DNA from: an uncultured Myxococcaceae bacterium
Lineage (GTDB): Bacteria; Myxococcota_A; Polyangia; Polyangiales; Ga0077539
DNA: 35,425 bases
Reading direction: 5' to 3'
Assembly: GCA_945952225.1 (NCBI GenBank)
Contig: CAMFHP010000093.1
Location: forward strand, 1 to 35,425
Positions 9,806 through 17,886 of the stretch are shown one piece after another; positions within the stretch are counted from its first letter, which is position 1; each line of letters starts with the position of its first letter. Below the pieces are notes generated by a model, which had not been told where the DNA came from, ran no database searches, and was given only the letters and a program-made list of their open reading frames with translations. Both the position numbers and the translations under genes were made by a program.

Positions 9806-10357
9806 ATGGATGCTGGTGTTGAACCGATCGTGTGGCTCGTGGTCGACGACGACGGGCCCTTTCGTGCGGCGCTCTCGGCCGCGCTCACGCGCCGTGGTCA
9901 CCGGGTGACGACGGCTTCGTCGATGGCCGATGCGCTCGCGGTCTGCGAGACCGTGACGCCCACCCGCGCGGTGATCGACCTGAAGATGCCCAACGGCAGC
10001 GGCATGGAGCTTCTGCGGGAGTTGAAGCGTCGCATCCCCGACATCGCCGTGGTGGTGCTCACGGGCTTCGGGAGCATTCCGAGCGCGATCGAGGCGGTGA
10101 AATCGGGCGCGGTGAACTACCTCACGAAGCCCGCCGAGCCCGCGGAGATCGAAGCCGCGTTCACCGACGCGCCGCTGCCCGACGAGGAGCAGGAAGACCC
10201 CGAGGGCCCCATCGCCTCCCTCGACCGCGCCGCGTGGGAGCACCTCCAGCGCGTGCTCGCCGAGTGCAACGGCAACATCTCCGAGGCCGCGCGGCGCATG
10301 GGCATGCACCGCCGCACGCTGCAACGAAAGCTCCAGAAGCTCCCGCCGCGCCGATGA
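9806..10357 (+). CDS. regA: RegA/PrrA/ActR-type redox response regulator
   Basis: 183 aa, the usual length for RegA. The receiver domain has acidic residues DDD at 14-16, phosphoacceptor D58 in VIDLKMP and K108 in LTKP. A short proline- and acid-rich linker (about 121-136) leads to a Fis-type helix-turn-helix (about 152-178) reading NISEAARRMGMHRRTLQRKL, close to the near-invariant DNA-binding helix of the RegA/ActR family. Phosphorylated RegA controls redox-responsive genes (respiration, carbon and nitrogen fixation) in proteobacteria. The ATG at 9806 gives the family's short N-terminus; an in-frame ATG at 9734 would add 24 residues. The TGA overlaps the regB start by 4 nt. Confidence 0.9.
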   Translation: MDAGVEPIVWLVVDDDGPFRAALSAALTRRGHRVTTASSMADALAVCETVTPTRAVIDLKMPNGSGMELLRELKRRIPDIAVVVLTGFGSIPSAIEAVKSGAVNYLTKPAEPAEIEAAFTDAPLPDEEQEDPEGPIASLDRAAWEHLQRVLAECNGNISEAARRMGMHRRTLQRKLQKLPPRR

Positions 10358-11610
10358 GCACCGCGTCTCCCACGCACGTCTCGCCCGTCGAAGCCACGTG
10401 GCTCGTGCGCCTTCGTTGGGCCGCCGTGGCCGCGGTGGTGGCCTCGGTGCTCGCCGTACGCTTCGTGCTCCACGCGCCGGTGCCCGAGGTGCCCGTGGCG
10501 ATGATCGTCGGCGCCCTCGTGGTGGCCAACGTGGCCCTGCAACGGATGCTCGCCGCGGGGCGCGCGCGCAGCGACCGGGCCGTCGCGATGAACCTCCTCA
10601 TCGACACCGCGGCCATCACCCTCGTGCTGCTCTGGACCGGCGGCGCGATGAACCCCTTCACCACGCTGTACCTCCTGCACGTCGCGCTCGCGGCGGTGCT
10701 CGTCTCGCGTCGGTGGAGCGCGGGCCTCGCCCTCGCGTCGGTGCTCGCCTTCGGCGCGCTCCTCGTGCTCAAGCCCGAGGCCGTGCACGTGTGGCACGCG
10801 CCGGGGATGTTCCTGCTTCACGTGCGGGGCATGTGGCTCGCGTTCGCGCTCACCGCGGGATGCCTCTGGTACTTCACCGACCGCGTGAACCTCTCGCTCC
10901 GTCGCCGCGAGGCCGAGCTCGCCGAAGCGCGCCTCGACGCCGAACGCGCGGAACGTCTCGCAGCCCTCGGCACCCTCGCCGCGGGCACGGCGCATGAGCT
11001 CAACACCCCGCTGGGCACCATGGCCATTCTCGCGAGCGAGCTCAGCGAGCAGCTCGCCGACAACCCCGAGGCGCGCGCGCAGGCCGACCGCATCCGTGTG
11101 GAGGTGAAGCGCTGCGCGGCGATCCTCTCGCGGCTCCGCTCCCACGATCAGAGCCCCGAGGAGCCCGAGACCGTCGCGCTCGAACCGTGGGTGCGCGAGG
11201 TGGTCGACGGCGCCACCGAGGGCGACCGCGTCGAAGTGACGGCCTCCGACGAGGCCCTGCGCGCGAAGGTGCGCGTGCGTCCCGAGACGCTGCGTCAGGC
11301 CGTGGTGAACCTCCTCGACAACGCGCGCCTCGCGCTCGCCCATCGCGCCGACGCGCGGGTCTCCGTGCGCCTCGATGCGACCGCCGAGCGCGTGACCGTG
11401 ACCGTCGAAGATCGGGGTGTGGGCATCGATCCGGCGCTGCTCCCGCGGCTCGGACAGCCCTTCGTGACCACGCGCGAACCGGGGCAGGGCATGGGCCTCG
11501 GGCTCTACCTCGTGCGCGCCGCAGCGGCGCAACACGGCGGCGCGTTCACCCTCGCGTGCGAGGGCGGCGTCACCCGCGCAACGCTCGCGCTCCCTCGCGT
11601 CACAGCGTGA
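10354..11610 (+). CDS. regB: RegB/PrrB-type redox-sensing histidine kinase
   Basis: 418 aa. About five or six transmembrane helices (20-178) carry the heptad GGAMNPF (96-102), matching the conserved GGxxNPF that binds ubiquinone in RegB. The H-box is AHELNTPLG with H214. C254, in VKRCAAIL, lies exactly 40 residues downstream, the same spacing as His225-Cys265 of Rhodobacter capsulatus RegB, whose cysteine is the redox switch. The ATPase part has an N-box (VVNLLDNARLAL), DRGVGID and GQGMGLGLYLV. It therefore probably senses quinone pool and thiol state and signals to RegA. The ATG at 10354 overlaps the regA stop (ATGA). The 3' end overlaps the convergent porin gene by 11 nt. Confidence 0.93.
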   Translation: MSTASPTHVSPVEATWLVRLRWAAVAAVVASVLAVRFVLHAPVPEVPVAMIVGALVVANVALQRMLAAGRARSDRAVAMNLLIDTAAITLVLLWTGGAMNPFTTLYLLHVALAAVLVSRRWSAGLALASVLAFGALLVLKPEAVHVWHAPGMFLLHVRGMWLAFALTAGCLWYFTDRVNLSLRRREAELAEARLDAERAERLAALGTLAAGTAHELNTPLGTMAILASELSEQLADNPEARAQADRIRVEVKRCAAILSRLRSHDQSPEEPETVALEPWVREVVDGATEGDRVEVTASDEALRAKVRVRPETLRQAVVNLLDNARLALAHRADARVSVRLDATAERVTVTVEDRGVGIDPALLPRLGQPFVTTREPGQGMGLGLYLVRAAAAQHGGAFTLACEGGVTRATLALPRVTA

Positions 11611-12814
11611 GCTGGAGCTGCGCGCGGGCCGTGTGGCGCGCGTCGGAGAAGGCCTCGCCGAAGTTCGCCTGCCAGTCGACCTGGAGCTTGTATCCGTGGC
11701 CGCCGAAGTACACGTTCGCGCCGGCGCCGAGCTCGTGGCCGAAGGTGTTCGCGGTGCTGCGCAGCGCGGGGTCGGTGGTGCTCAGCGCCGTGAGCGTGTC
11801 GTAGCGCGCGACGAGCTCGACCTGCGAGGTGAGCATCACGCCGAGTTGCGCGAGCCATCCCCAGCCCGAGCGCGACCACTCGGTCTGCGCGCGGTTGTCG
11901 GCCACGTAGCCGTGCGACGGCGCCGAGGCCTCGCGCCAGAGAAACTCCCCGAGCAATGACACCCCGCGCCACTTGAAGTGCACGTCGGCGGCGGCGTGGA
12001 GGTAGTCGAACGCCCCGTGCGTGAGCGTCGCGCCGAGGGTGCTCTGCGCGCGCGTCGACGACTGGTTCCAGGCGCCCGCGAGACCCACGGCGAGGCGCGG
12101 CGCGGCGCGGCGTTCGAGGTCTCCCTCGACGTTGTCGTCGAACGATCCCATCGGGTTCACCTGCACGCGCGCGACGTAGAGAAAGCCTCCGTCGCCGCCC
12201 GCGCGGTTGCGCCCTTCGCCCGAGAAGACCCCGAGCGCGTACTGGAGCCTTCCGCCGAGGCCGAAGAGGTCGCGCGACGAGAGCTCGATGCCCGCGTCGC
12301 GGTCGAGGCTCAGTTCGCGCACCACGGCCTGTCGGTCGACGAACTGGAGCGACGCTTCACGGATCGTGCGCGCGCGGTCGAAGGGCACGAAGAACTGCCC
12401 CACGCGCACCTGGAGGTCGCGCAGGCCCGCGTAGTGGATCCACGCGTCGTAGAGGGGCGATGGGGAGCCCGCTTCGTAGTCCTGCGCGGCGAGGGCGAGC
12501 TGCACCTGGTAGCGCAGGTCGGGCGAGAACGCGTGGCCGCCGAGCAGCACCCGCAGCGTGCGGATCGAGACGTCGGTCTGCGCGGTGGCGCCGGGCTGCG
12601 CGGTCACCGTGGCCCGCACCTGCGCGCGCGACGAGAGCGTGAGCGAGAAGGCCGGGTCGCGGAGCGTGACCGTGAGGCCCTGACCGGGGCGTCCGTCGAT
12701 CGTGGCGGCGCGCGCGGGCGGCGCGTCGGGGGTGGTGGGGGCCACGACCTGCGCGAACACGCTCACGGGCAGCGCGAGCGCCGCGAGGCCGCACAGGGGC
12801 ATGAGCGCGCGCAT
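11600..12814 (-). CDS. OprO/OprP-like phosphate-selective-type porin
   Basis: 404 aa. Signal peptide MRALMPLCGLAALALPVSVFA, then an outer-membrane barrel with the family's typical elements: SIRTLRVLLGGHAFSPDLRYQVQL, LYDAWIHYAGLRDLQVRVGQFFVPFDR (about 140-165) and strand-rich sequence to a C-terminal LQLTL. The region resembles the OprO/P porin family, whose classic members pass phosphate or pyrophosphate; the substrate here may be different. The ATG at 12814 shares one base with the TGA of the upstream binding-protein gene (TGATG), so the two are translated together, which suggests that the porin feeds the ligand of that protein (inference). It ends 11 nt inside the convergent regB. Confidence 0.88.
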   Translation of the reverse strand: MRALMPLCGLAALALPVSVFAQVVAPTTPDAPPARAATIDGRPGQGLTVTLRDPAFSLTLSSRAQVRATVTAQPGATAQTDVSIRTLRVLLGGHAFSPDLRYQVQLALAAQDYEAGSPSPLYDAWIHYAGLRDLQVRVGQFFVPFDRARTIREASLQFVDRQAVVRELSLDRDAGIELSSRDLFGLGGRLQYALGVFSGEGRNRAGGDGGFLYVARVQVNPMGSFDDNVEGDLERRAAPRLAVGLAGAWNQSSTRAQSTLGATLTHGAFDYLHAAADVHFKWRGVSLLGEFLWREASAPSHGYVADNRAQTEWSRSGWGWLAQLGVMLTSQVELVARYDTLTALSTTDPALRSTANTFGHELGAGANVYFGGHGYKLQVDWQANFGEAFSDARHTARAQLQLTL

Positions 12815-13821
12815 CACACGGCTCCGGCGAGCGAGCGGGCGCGGGCGATGCGCGCGTCGTCGAAGAGTCCCGCGAGGTCTTCGCTCGGAAACAGCCCCAG
12901 CGCATGGGCCCTGCGCGCCACGGTCTCGACGGTCGGGCGCAGCGCGTCGGCGGTGAAATCGAGCTTGGGCCACGCGGCGTCGAGCAGCGGCGCGGGCAGC
13001 GGGCGTCCGGTCTGCGCGAGGAGCGTCTGGCCCGTGAGCGTGCGGGCCTCGGCGTCGTGCGCGCGGATCCATTGCACCTCGCGTCCGTGCGCTTCGACGA
13101 GCCGGTCGACGAGCTCGGGGGCCTCGTCGAGAAACCTTCGCCGCGCCACCAGGAGCGTGATCGCGAAGGCCCTGCCCGGCCACAGGTCGCGCTCGTCGAC
13201 GAGCACCTCGCCGCCCGCGTCGCGCACGAGCCGCGAGGCCCAGGGCTCGGGCACCCACGCGCCGTCGAGCGACCCCTGCTGAAAGAGCGAGAGGATGTTC
13301 GCGTTCTCGATGGCCGTGAGGTTCACGTCGCCGCCGCGGTCGGCGGTCGCGAGCTGGTGCTCGGCGAGGTAGTGGCGCAGCGCGACGTCTTGCGTGTTGC
13401 CCACCTGCGGCGACGCGATGCGCTTGCCGTGCAGGTCGTTGGGGCCGCGGATGTTCGCCGCGCGACGCACCACGAACGACGTTCCGCCCGAGGCCGCGCC
13501 GGCCACCACGCGGAGCGCGCGGCCGTGCGTGCGCACGAAGCCCGCGGCGGCGGGGATGGGCCCCACGTAGGTGAGGTCGAGCTCGTGGGCGAGGAGCGCC
13601 TCGATGGCCGCGGGACCGGCGTTGAACGCGTGGGTCACGAGCCGCACGCCGCCGAGGGCGCGCGCGAAGCGTCCCGAGCCGATGCCCGTGAGCGCGGGCG
13701 CGTGCGTGAGGTTCGGAAAGTATCCTAGGCGGAGCTGCGTGCGGTCCGTCGGGCGCTTGCGGCACGCGGCGGCGGCGAGGGCGCCCACGAGCAGGGCGCG
13801 GCGCGAGGGGGTGAGCACCAT
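12814..13821 (-). CDS. ABC-type substrate-binding lipoprotein, sulfonate/nitrate/taurine class, orphan
   Basis: 335 aa. The signal SRRALLVGALAAAAC has a twin-arginine-like SRRxLL start and a lipobox ending at C20. The mature protein opens with LRLGYFPNLTHAPALTG, the hallmark of NitT/TauT/SsuA-type binding proteins, and shows AIEALLAHELDLTYVGPIPA and QQGSLDGAWVPEPWAS, typical of the same fold. Relatives bind alkanesulfonates, taurine, nitrate or thiamine precursors. No ABC permease or ATPase gene lies in the window, so it must share components encoded elsewhere or act as a sensor. A strong GGAGGTGA stands about 12 nt before the ATG at 13821. It diverges from a rhodanese, which favours a sulfur compound (inference). 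Confidence 0.88.
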   Translation of the reverse strand: MVLTPSRRALLVGALAAAACRKRPTDRTQLRLGYFPNLTHAPALTGIGSGRFARALGGVRLVTHAFNAGPAAIEALLAHELDLTYVGPIPAAAGFVRTHGRALRVVAGAASGGTSFVVRRAANIRGPNDLHGKRIASPQVGNTQDVALRHYLAEHQLATADRGGDVNLTAIENANILSLFQQGSLDGAWVPEPWASRLVRDAGGEVLVDERDLWPGRAFAITLLVARRRFLDEAPELVDRLVEAHGREVQWIRAHDAEARTLTGQTLLAQTGRPLPAPLLDAAWPKLDFTADALRPTVETVARRAHALGLFPSEDLAGLFDDARIARARSLAGAV

Positions 13822-14134
13822 GGAGAGGGGATATCACCTCCGCGCTTCGGATTGTCTACTTTAATGAAAGAGACTCTTGTATGGTTGATGCGTTGTCGGC
13901 GCCGCTCCGTGCGGCGGGAATAGGGCGCCCGTGGGGCGCTGTTGTGGCACGCGCAGGGCGTGACGGCCGACGCGCTCCTCGCATCGCAGGAGATGCGGCG
14001 CGGCTGTCACCGCGGTGTGCGCGAGGTTGCGGGCGATCGCCACGAACGTGGGCGAGTGTCACCGGCAACGCAGCGCGAGCGGGCGGGCGATCACCGTCGC
14101 CGTTCGCGTGCCGCCCGACGACGGAGGAGGACGC
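13822..14134. other. 313-bp divergent promoter region
   Basis: No convincing gene. It holds the promoters of the binding protein (minus) and the rhodanese (plus). The stretch 13850-13890 is the most AT-rich DNA of the neighbourhood and carries the dyad listed separately. A plus-strand TTGTCT near 13852 could be a -35, but its -10 (TCTTGT) is poor. The rhodanese has an excellent Shine-Dalgarno, GGAGGAGG at 14123-14130. The part from about 13900 to 14120 shows nothing clear. Confidence 0.5.
13854..13874. promoter_or_regulatory. Candidate operator dyad between binding protein and rhodanese
   Basis: A 21-bp imperfect palindrome with arms GTCTaCTTT and AAAGAGAC around AATG; 7 of 10 base pairs match without gaps, nearly all if one bulged A is allowed. 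It sits in the AT-rich core of the divergent region, 33 nt from the binding-protein start. A repressor or activator of sulfur genes would fit the context, but no regulator is encoded next to it. Confidence 0.4.
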
Positions 14135-15079
14135 ATGGTTCTGGCACTGCAATCCGAGGTTCGACGCCCGTGGGAGCTCACGACGGGGCCGCTGGTGACG
14201 GCGTCGTGGCTCCGCGATCACCTCGACGATCCGCGCGTGCGCGTGGTCGACGTGCGCGGGCGCGTGCTGCCCGAGGGAGCGCCCGGTCCGAGGCTCCGCG
14301 CCCTCTCGGCGGACTACGCCGCGGCGCACCTTCCCCGCGCGCACTTTCTCGACTGGACGCGCCACCTCGTGCCCCGCGCGCTCGTGCCCTCGACCTGGCA
14401 CGACCCGCTCACGTCGCTGCGCGCGGCGCTCCAGCGCATGGGCGTGGCCCGCTATCACACCGTGGTGCTCTACGACGACGCGTTCTCGCTCTTCGCGAGC
14501 CGCGCCTCCCTCGTGCTGCGCGCCCTCGGGTGGGAGCGCGCCCGCGTGCTCGACGGCGGCCTGGCCCAGTGGCGCGACGAGGGCTTCGCGCTCACGGCCC
14601 GCGCGCCCGCGTTCGCTGACGACGCGCCCGCGCCCTTCGCCCTCGACGAGTCCACGGTGCTCGGCGCCGACACCGAAGAGCTCCTCCGCGCGCTGCGCCA
14701 CGGGGCCGTGATCGACGCGCGACTGCCCGCGGCCTTCGAGGGACGCGTGGGCGAAGGGTCGCGGCGCGGACACATCCCCGGCGCGGTGAACGTCCCCTTC
14801 AACCGCGTGGTGTGCGGCGCGAACGGGCGCTTCGGCACGCCGACGGAGATCCGCCGCGCGCTCGACGACGCGGGCCTCGACCGCGCGCGCCTCGCGGGCG
14901 ACGTGGTGGTCTACTGCGACACGGGCGCGATGGCCTCGGCGGTGTGTGTCGCCCTCGACGTGGCGGGCATCTCGCACGCGAAGGTCTACGAGCCCGGCTT
15001 CGGGGGATGGAGCGCCGACCCCACGCGCGCCGTCGCGCAGGGCCCGGCGTCGTCGATGTACCAGCGGAAGGTTCAGTAG
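14135..15079 (+). CDS. Two-domain rhodanese (thiosulfate/mercaptopyruvate sulfurtransferase type)
   Basis: 314 aa, the normal length for tandem rhodaneses. The N-terminal domain (about 18-155) has the inactive-type loop VVLYDDAFSLFASRASLVLRAL with aspartate in place of cysteine. The C-terminal domain (about 173-300) has the family's GHIPGAVNVPFN (212-223) and the active-site loop C261-DTGAMAS, with C261 as the sulfur-carrying residue. The loop differs from the CRxG(x)T form of classic thiosulfate sulfurtransferases, so the donor is uncertain. No signal peptide, so cytoplasmic. The ATG at 14135 follows a very strong GGAGGAGG. It diverges from a sulfonate-class binding protein, consistent with sulfur salvage. 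Confidence 0.92.
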   Translation: MVLALQSEVRRPWELTTGPLVTASWLRDHLDDPRVRVVDVRGRVLPEGAPGPRLRALSADYAAAHLPRAHFLDWTRHLVPRALVPSTWHDPLTSLRAALQRMGVARYHTVVLYDDAFSLFASRASLVLRALGWERARVLDGGLAQWRDEGFALTARAPAFADDAPAPFALDESTVLGADTEELLRALRHGAVIDARLPAAFEGRVGEGSRRGHIPGAVNVPFNRVVCGANGRFGTPTEIRRALDDAGLDRARLAGDVVVYCDTGAMASAVCVALDVAGISHAKVYEPGFGGWSADPTRAVAQGPASSMYQRKVQ

Positions 15080-15094
15080 TCTGAACGGCGGCGC

Positions 15095-15730
15095 TCAGCG
15101 TCCCCAGGTGCCCGTGAGCGTGCCGTGCGCGAGGATGTGCCCGCGCATGGAGAAGCGCACGACCGCGGGGCTCGCGCCGTCGGGCAGCCCGAGCGAGGCC
15201 GTGTCGAGGGCGTAGACGGTGAAGCGGTAGCGGTGCGCGGGGCCCGGCGGCGGGCACGGTCCGCCGTAGGTGGTGCCGCCGAAGTCGGTGCGTCCCGTGT
15301 GGGCGCCCGCAGGGAGCGCGCCCTCGGCCCCGGCGCCCTCGGCGAGCGCGGTGGTGCCCGCGGGCAGGTCGAAGGCCGCCCAGTGGTAGAAGCCCGTGCC
15401 CGTGGGCGCATCGGGGTCGTGGACCACCACCGCGAAGGAGCGCGTTCCCTCGGGGGCGCCGCGCCACGCGAGGGCGGGCGAGCGGTTGTCGCCGGTGCAG
15501 CCGAAGCTGTTGAAGACCGTGCGCGTGGGCATCGCGGCGCCCTCGGCGAAGGCCTCGGAGGTCACCGTGATCGACGCGGGCGCGACGGCGCCGTCGGGGC
15601 CCGTGGGGGCGTAGGCCACGGAGTCGGCGGTGGCCACGCCGTTGCCCGCGGTGTGGGCGTCGGGGCAGTTCGCGGAGGTCGAGGCGCAGGCGGCGAGGGT
15701 CGAGACGAGGGCGAGGATGAGAGTGCGCAT
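15095..15730 (-). CDS. YbhB/YbcL-type PEBP-family lipoprotein
   Basis: 211 aa. Lipoprotein signal MRTLILALVSTLAAC with C15 lipidated. The mature protein carries the two PEBP signatures: SPALAWRGAPEGTRSFAVVVHDPDAP followed by GFYHWAAFDLPA, and GGPCPPPGPAHRYRFTVYAL. These form the anion-binding pocket of phosphatidylethanolamine-binding/Raf-kinase-inhibitor-like proteins. The bacterial role is not settled. Two extra cysteines near the pocket (FGCTGDN and GGPCPP) could pair. It converges on the rhodanese gene, with 15 nt between the stops, and lies 45 nt after the AraC gene on the same strand. Confidence 0.9.
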   Translation of the reverse strand: MRTLILALVSTLAACASTSANCPDAHTAGNGVATADSVAYAPTGPDGAVAPASITVTSEAFAEGAAMPTRTVFNSFGCTGDNRSPALAWRGAPEGTRSFAVVVHDPDAPTGTGFYHWAAFDLPAGTTALAEGAGAEGALPAGAHTGRTDFGGTTYGGPCPPPGPAHRYRFTVYALDTASLGLPDGASPAVVRFSMRGHILAHGTLTGTWGR

Positions 15731-15775
15731 GGTGGATCGGGGCTCCTTCTGCGCGAGGTTGTGGACCCGCCGGGG

Positions 15776-16696
15776 CTACGCGGTCGCGCCCGTTTCGCGC
15801 ATCGTCGGCGCCGTTCCGCGCAATCGCGAGGGCCCCGCGCCCCAGTGCCGTTCGAACTGCCGCGCGAAGCGGCTCGCGCTCTCGTAGCCGCAGCGGTGCG
15901 CCACCTCGGCGACCGTGTGACGCCCGTCGGCGAGGAGCGTGCGCGCGAGGGCCATGCGCTCCTCGGCGAGCACCCGACGGAGCGAGGTGTGCTGCTCCGC
16001 GAGGCGTCGTCGGAGCGTGGCCTCACTCGTTCCGAGCGTGCGCGCGATGGCCGGCGCCGCCCAGCGTTGCGCGAGGTCACGGCGCACGAGCGAGCGCAGC
16101 GCGAGCACCACGTCGCCCGGCGCGAGGGCCCGGTGCGCCTGCGCGCCACGGTGCGCGAGGAGCAGCGCGAGGAGCGCGCCTTCGAGGCGGTGCGCGAGGA
16201 GCGTCGGATGCACGTCGCCCGACACCACCCCCTCGGCGAAGTGGGCGAGCGCGTCGAGGGAGGCGCGGTCTCCGTCGACGAGGTGCACCTGCGAGCCCTC
16301 GAAACCGCCGACGCCGTGGGGCACCGCGAGCTCGGGGGCGCGGGCGGCGACCATGGCGCTCGCGTCGGCGAGGATCTCCACGCAGAGCGCGAGGTAGCGT
16401 CCCGTCGCCGCGCTCGTGAGGTTCTCGATGTCGGCCTCGACGCCGCCGGGCACCACGGCCACCACGCCGGGATCGATGGTGAGCGCGCGTCCGTGCACCG
16501 CGAGGCGCTTGCGACCTTCGATCACCACCATGAGCCACGGGCGGTCGAAGCGCGCGACGCCCACGCGCTCGCGGGCCAGCGCGGTGAAGCGCAGCACCGT
16601 GGCGAGGGCGTCGGCGGTGGCGGGCGCGGCGAGCGAGGTCGCGACGCGCGTGAGGCGCGCGAGGCACGCGGAGTCGGGGGCGTACGGTTCGGTCAC
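15776..16696 (-). CDS. AraC-family transcriptional regulator
   Basis: 306 aa. The N-terminal part (about 20-180) is a cupin-like ligand domain (RPWLMVVIEGRKRLAVHG, VVAVVPGGVEADIENL). The C-terminal part (about 205-300) contains two helix-turn-helix motifs: WAAPAIARTLGTSEATLRRRL and HTVAEVAHRCGYESASRFARQF, the second being the well-conserved AraC signature. There is no in-frame ATG at a sensible place; the GTG at 16696 gives the usual length, though without a strong Shine-Dalgarno. Likely targets are the neighbouring dioxygenase gene (44 nt upstream) or the PEBP gene downstream (inference). Effector unknown. Confidence 0.88.
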   Translation of the reverse strand: MTEPYAPDSACLARLTRVATSLAAPATADALATVLRFTALARERVGVARFDRPWLMVVIEGRKRLAVHGRALTIDPGVVAVVPGGVEADIENLTSAATGRYLALCVEILADASAMVAARAPELAVPHGVGGFEGSQVHLVDGDRASLDALAHFAEGVVSGDVHPTLLAHRLEGALLALLLAHRGAQAHRALAPGDVVLALRSLVRRDLAQRWAAPAIARTLGTSEATLRRRLAEQHTSLRRVLAEERMALARTLLADGRHTVAEVAHRCGYESASRFARQFERHWGAGPSRLRGTAPTMRETGATA

Positions 16697-16740
16697 GGCG
16701 CGAGTGTAGGGGAGAGCTCGCGCGAGAGGGGGACCGCGCG

Positions 16741-17847
16741 TCAGGCGGGGTTGAAGTACACGCCGCGCACCCACCGCGGGCCGCGAAAGCCCGTGCGCGC
16801 GTGGAGCATGCGGTGGTTGTCGTAGAGCAGCGCGTCGCCGGGCGAGAGCGTGAAGCGGTACTGGTGCGCGGGGTCGCGCACGAGGCGGGCGAAGCGATCC
16901 CACGCGCGGTACCAGGGCTCCATGAGGTCGAAGGGGAGCGCGAAGGGCGCGGTGGTGAAATACGAGTAGCGCACGAAGAAGCCGCGGTCGTCGTCGCGGA
17001 GGATGGGCGCGTCGACGATGCGCTCGAAGGCCTTCTGTTTACGGTGAAAACGCACGGGGGTGCGCGTGAGGAGCTCCCACGCCGGGCGGTCGATCTCGCG
17101 GAGGTGCCGCGAGGCCGCGCGCGCGTCGACGACGAAGTTCTCGCCGCCCTCGTCGGCCGAACGGATGCCCTGGAGGAGCTGGTACCGCGGCGGCTGTTCG
17201 AGAAAGGGCTGGTCGGTGTGCAGCTCGACGCCCGCGTCGGTGTACCCGAGCTGGTCGGTGTTCTGGTTCGTGGTGTTGTCGGTGCGCAGGTCTTCGATGC
17301 GGCCGAAGTGCGTGCCCACCACGGCGAGGCGTCCCCGCGCGCAGAGGCCGTCGAGGAGCGCTTCGGTCTCGTCTTCGGGGTGCGCCACGGGCAGCGGCCG
17401 GCGGAGCAGCGCCACGCCCCGCGCGTCGAGCGTCGCGAGGAGGCGGTCGAGGGCGCCGGGGGTGATGCCCTCGGGGGCGTTCACCGAAATGGCGGTGACG
17501 TCAGCAGGCGGGAGGTGCTCCACGCGGTCGCGGGCGTAGGCGTGGGCGTCGAGCCAGGCGAGGGCGTAGCGGCTCTCGTGGCCGTCGGGCTCCCACACGA
17601 CCGTGAGCGCGTCGCCGTCGAGGGAGGCGCGGCGCGGACGCACGTCGTCGGGCAGCTCCGACGAGCAGAGCGTGCGCTCCCCCGTGAGCGGATGCCGCGC
17701 GCGGTCGCACTGGTGACGGAGCCAGCGGTAGTGAAAATCGCCGGTGCCGCGCCCGTCGCCGAGCGCCACGCGGAGCCAGGTGGGGCCCAGATGAACGCCC
17801 GGTGAGGTGACGGAGAGATTCTCTTTGCTAGACATTGCGACGACCAT
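16741..17847 (-). CDS. Gamma-butyrobetaine-hydroxylase-like Fe(II)/2-oxoglutarate dioxygenase
   Basis: 368 aa, the typical length for this family. The N-terminal domain (about 15-110) is GBBH-like (FHYRWLRHQCDRARHP). The C-terminal part is the TauD/TfdA fold with H210-T-D212 and distal H349 as iron ligands, and R351 and following (LHARTGF) for 2-oxoglutarate. Members hydroxylate gamma-butyrobetaine to L-carnitine or act on trimethyllysine and related substrates. The cysteine cluster that binds zinc in animal GBBH looks incomplete: C47 is present, but the following CxxC is not. Start at ATG 17847, or four codons later at 17835; neither has a clear ribosome site. Carnitine as an osmoprotectant would suit the potassium genes nearby, but this is speculative. 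Confidence 0.9.
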   Translation of the reverse strand: MVVAMSSKENLSVTSPGVHLGPTWLRVALGDGRGTGDFHYRWLRHQCDRARHPLTGERTLCSSELPDDVRPRRASLDGDALTVVWEPDGHESRYALAWLDAHAYARDRVEHLPPADVTAISVNAPEGITPGALDRLLATLDARGVALLRRPLPVAHPEDETEALLDGLCARGRLAVVGTHFGRIEDLRTDNTTNQNTDQLGYTDAGVELHTDQPFLEQPPRYQLLQGIRSADEGGENFVVDARAASRHLREIDRPAWELLTRTPVRFHRKQKAFERIVDAPILRDDDRGFFVRYSYFTTAPFALPFDLMEPWYRAWDRFARLVRDPAHQYRFTLSPGDALLYDNHRMLHARTGFRGPRWVRGVYFNPA

Positions 17848-17886
17848 ACTGAAGGTCGCCGCGGGAGGGAAGCTGCGGTCCGTCGA

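Noticed and set aside
13861-14977. Minus-strand frame opposite the rhodanese and through the divergent region
   Set aside because: Shadow of the rhodanese gene, which has the active-site loop and a very strong ribosome site.
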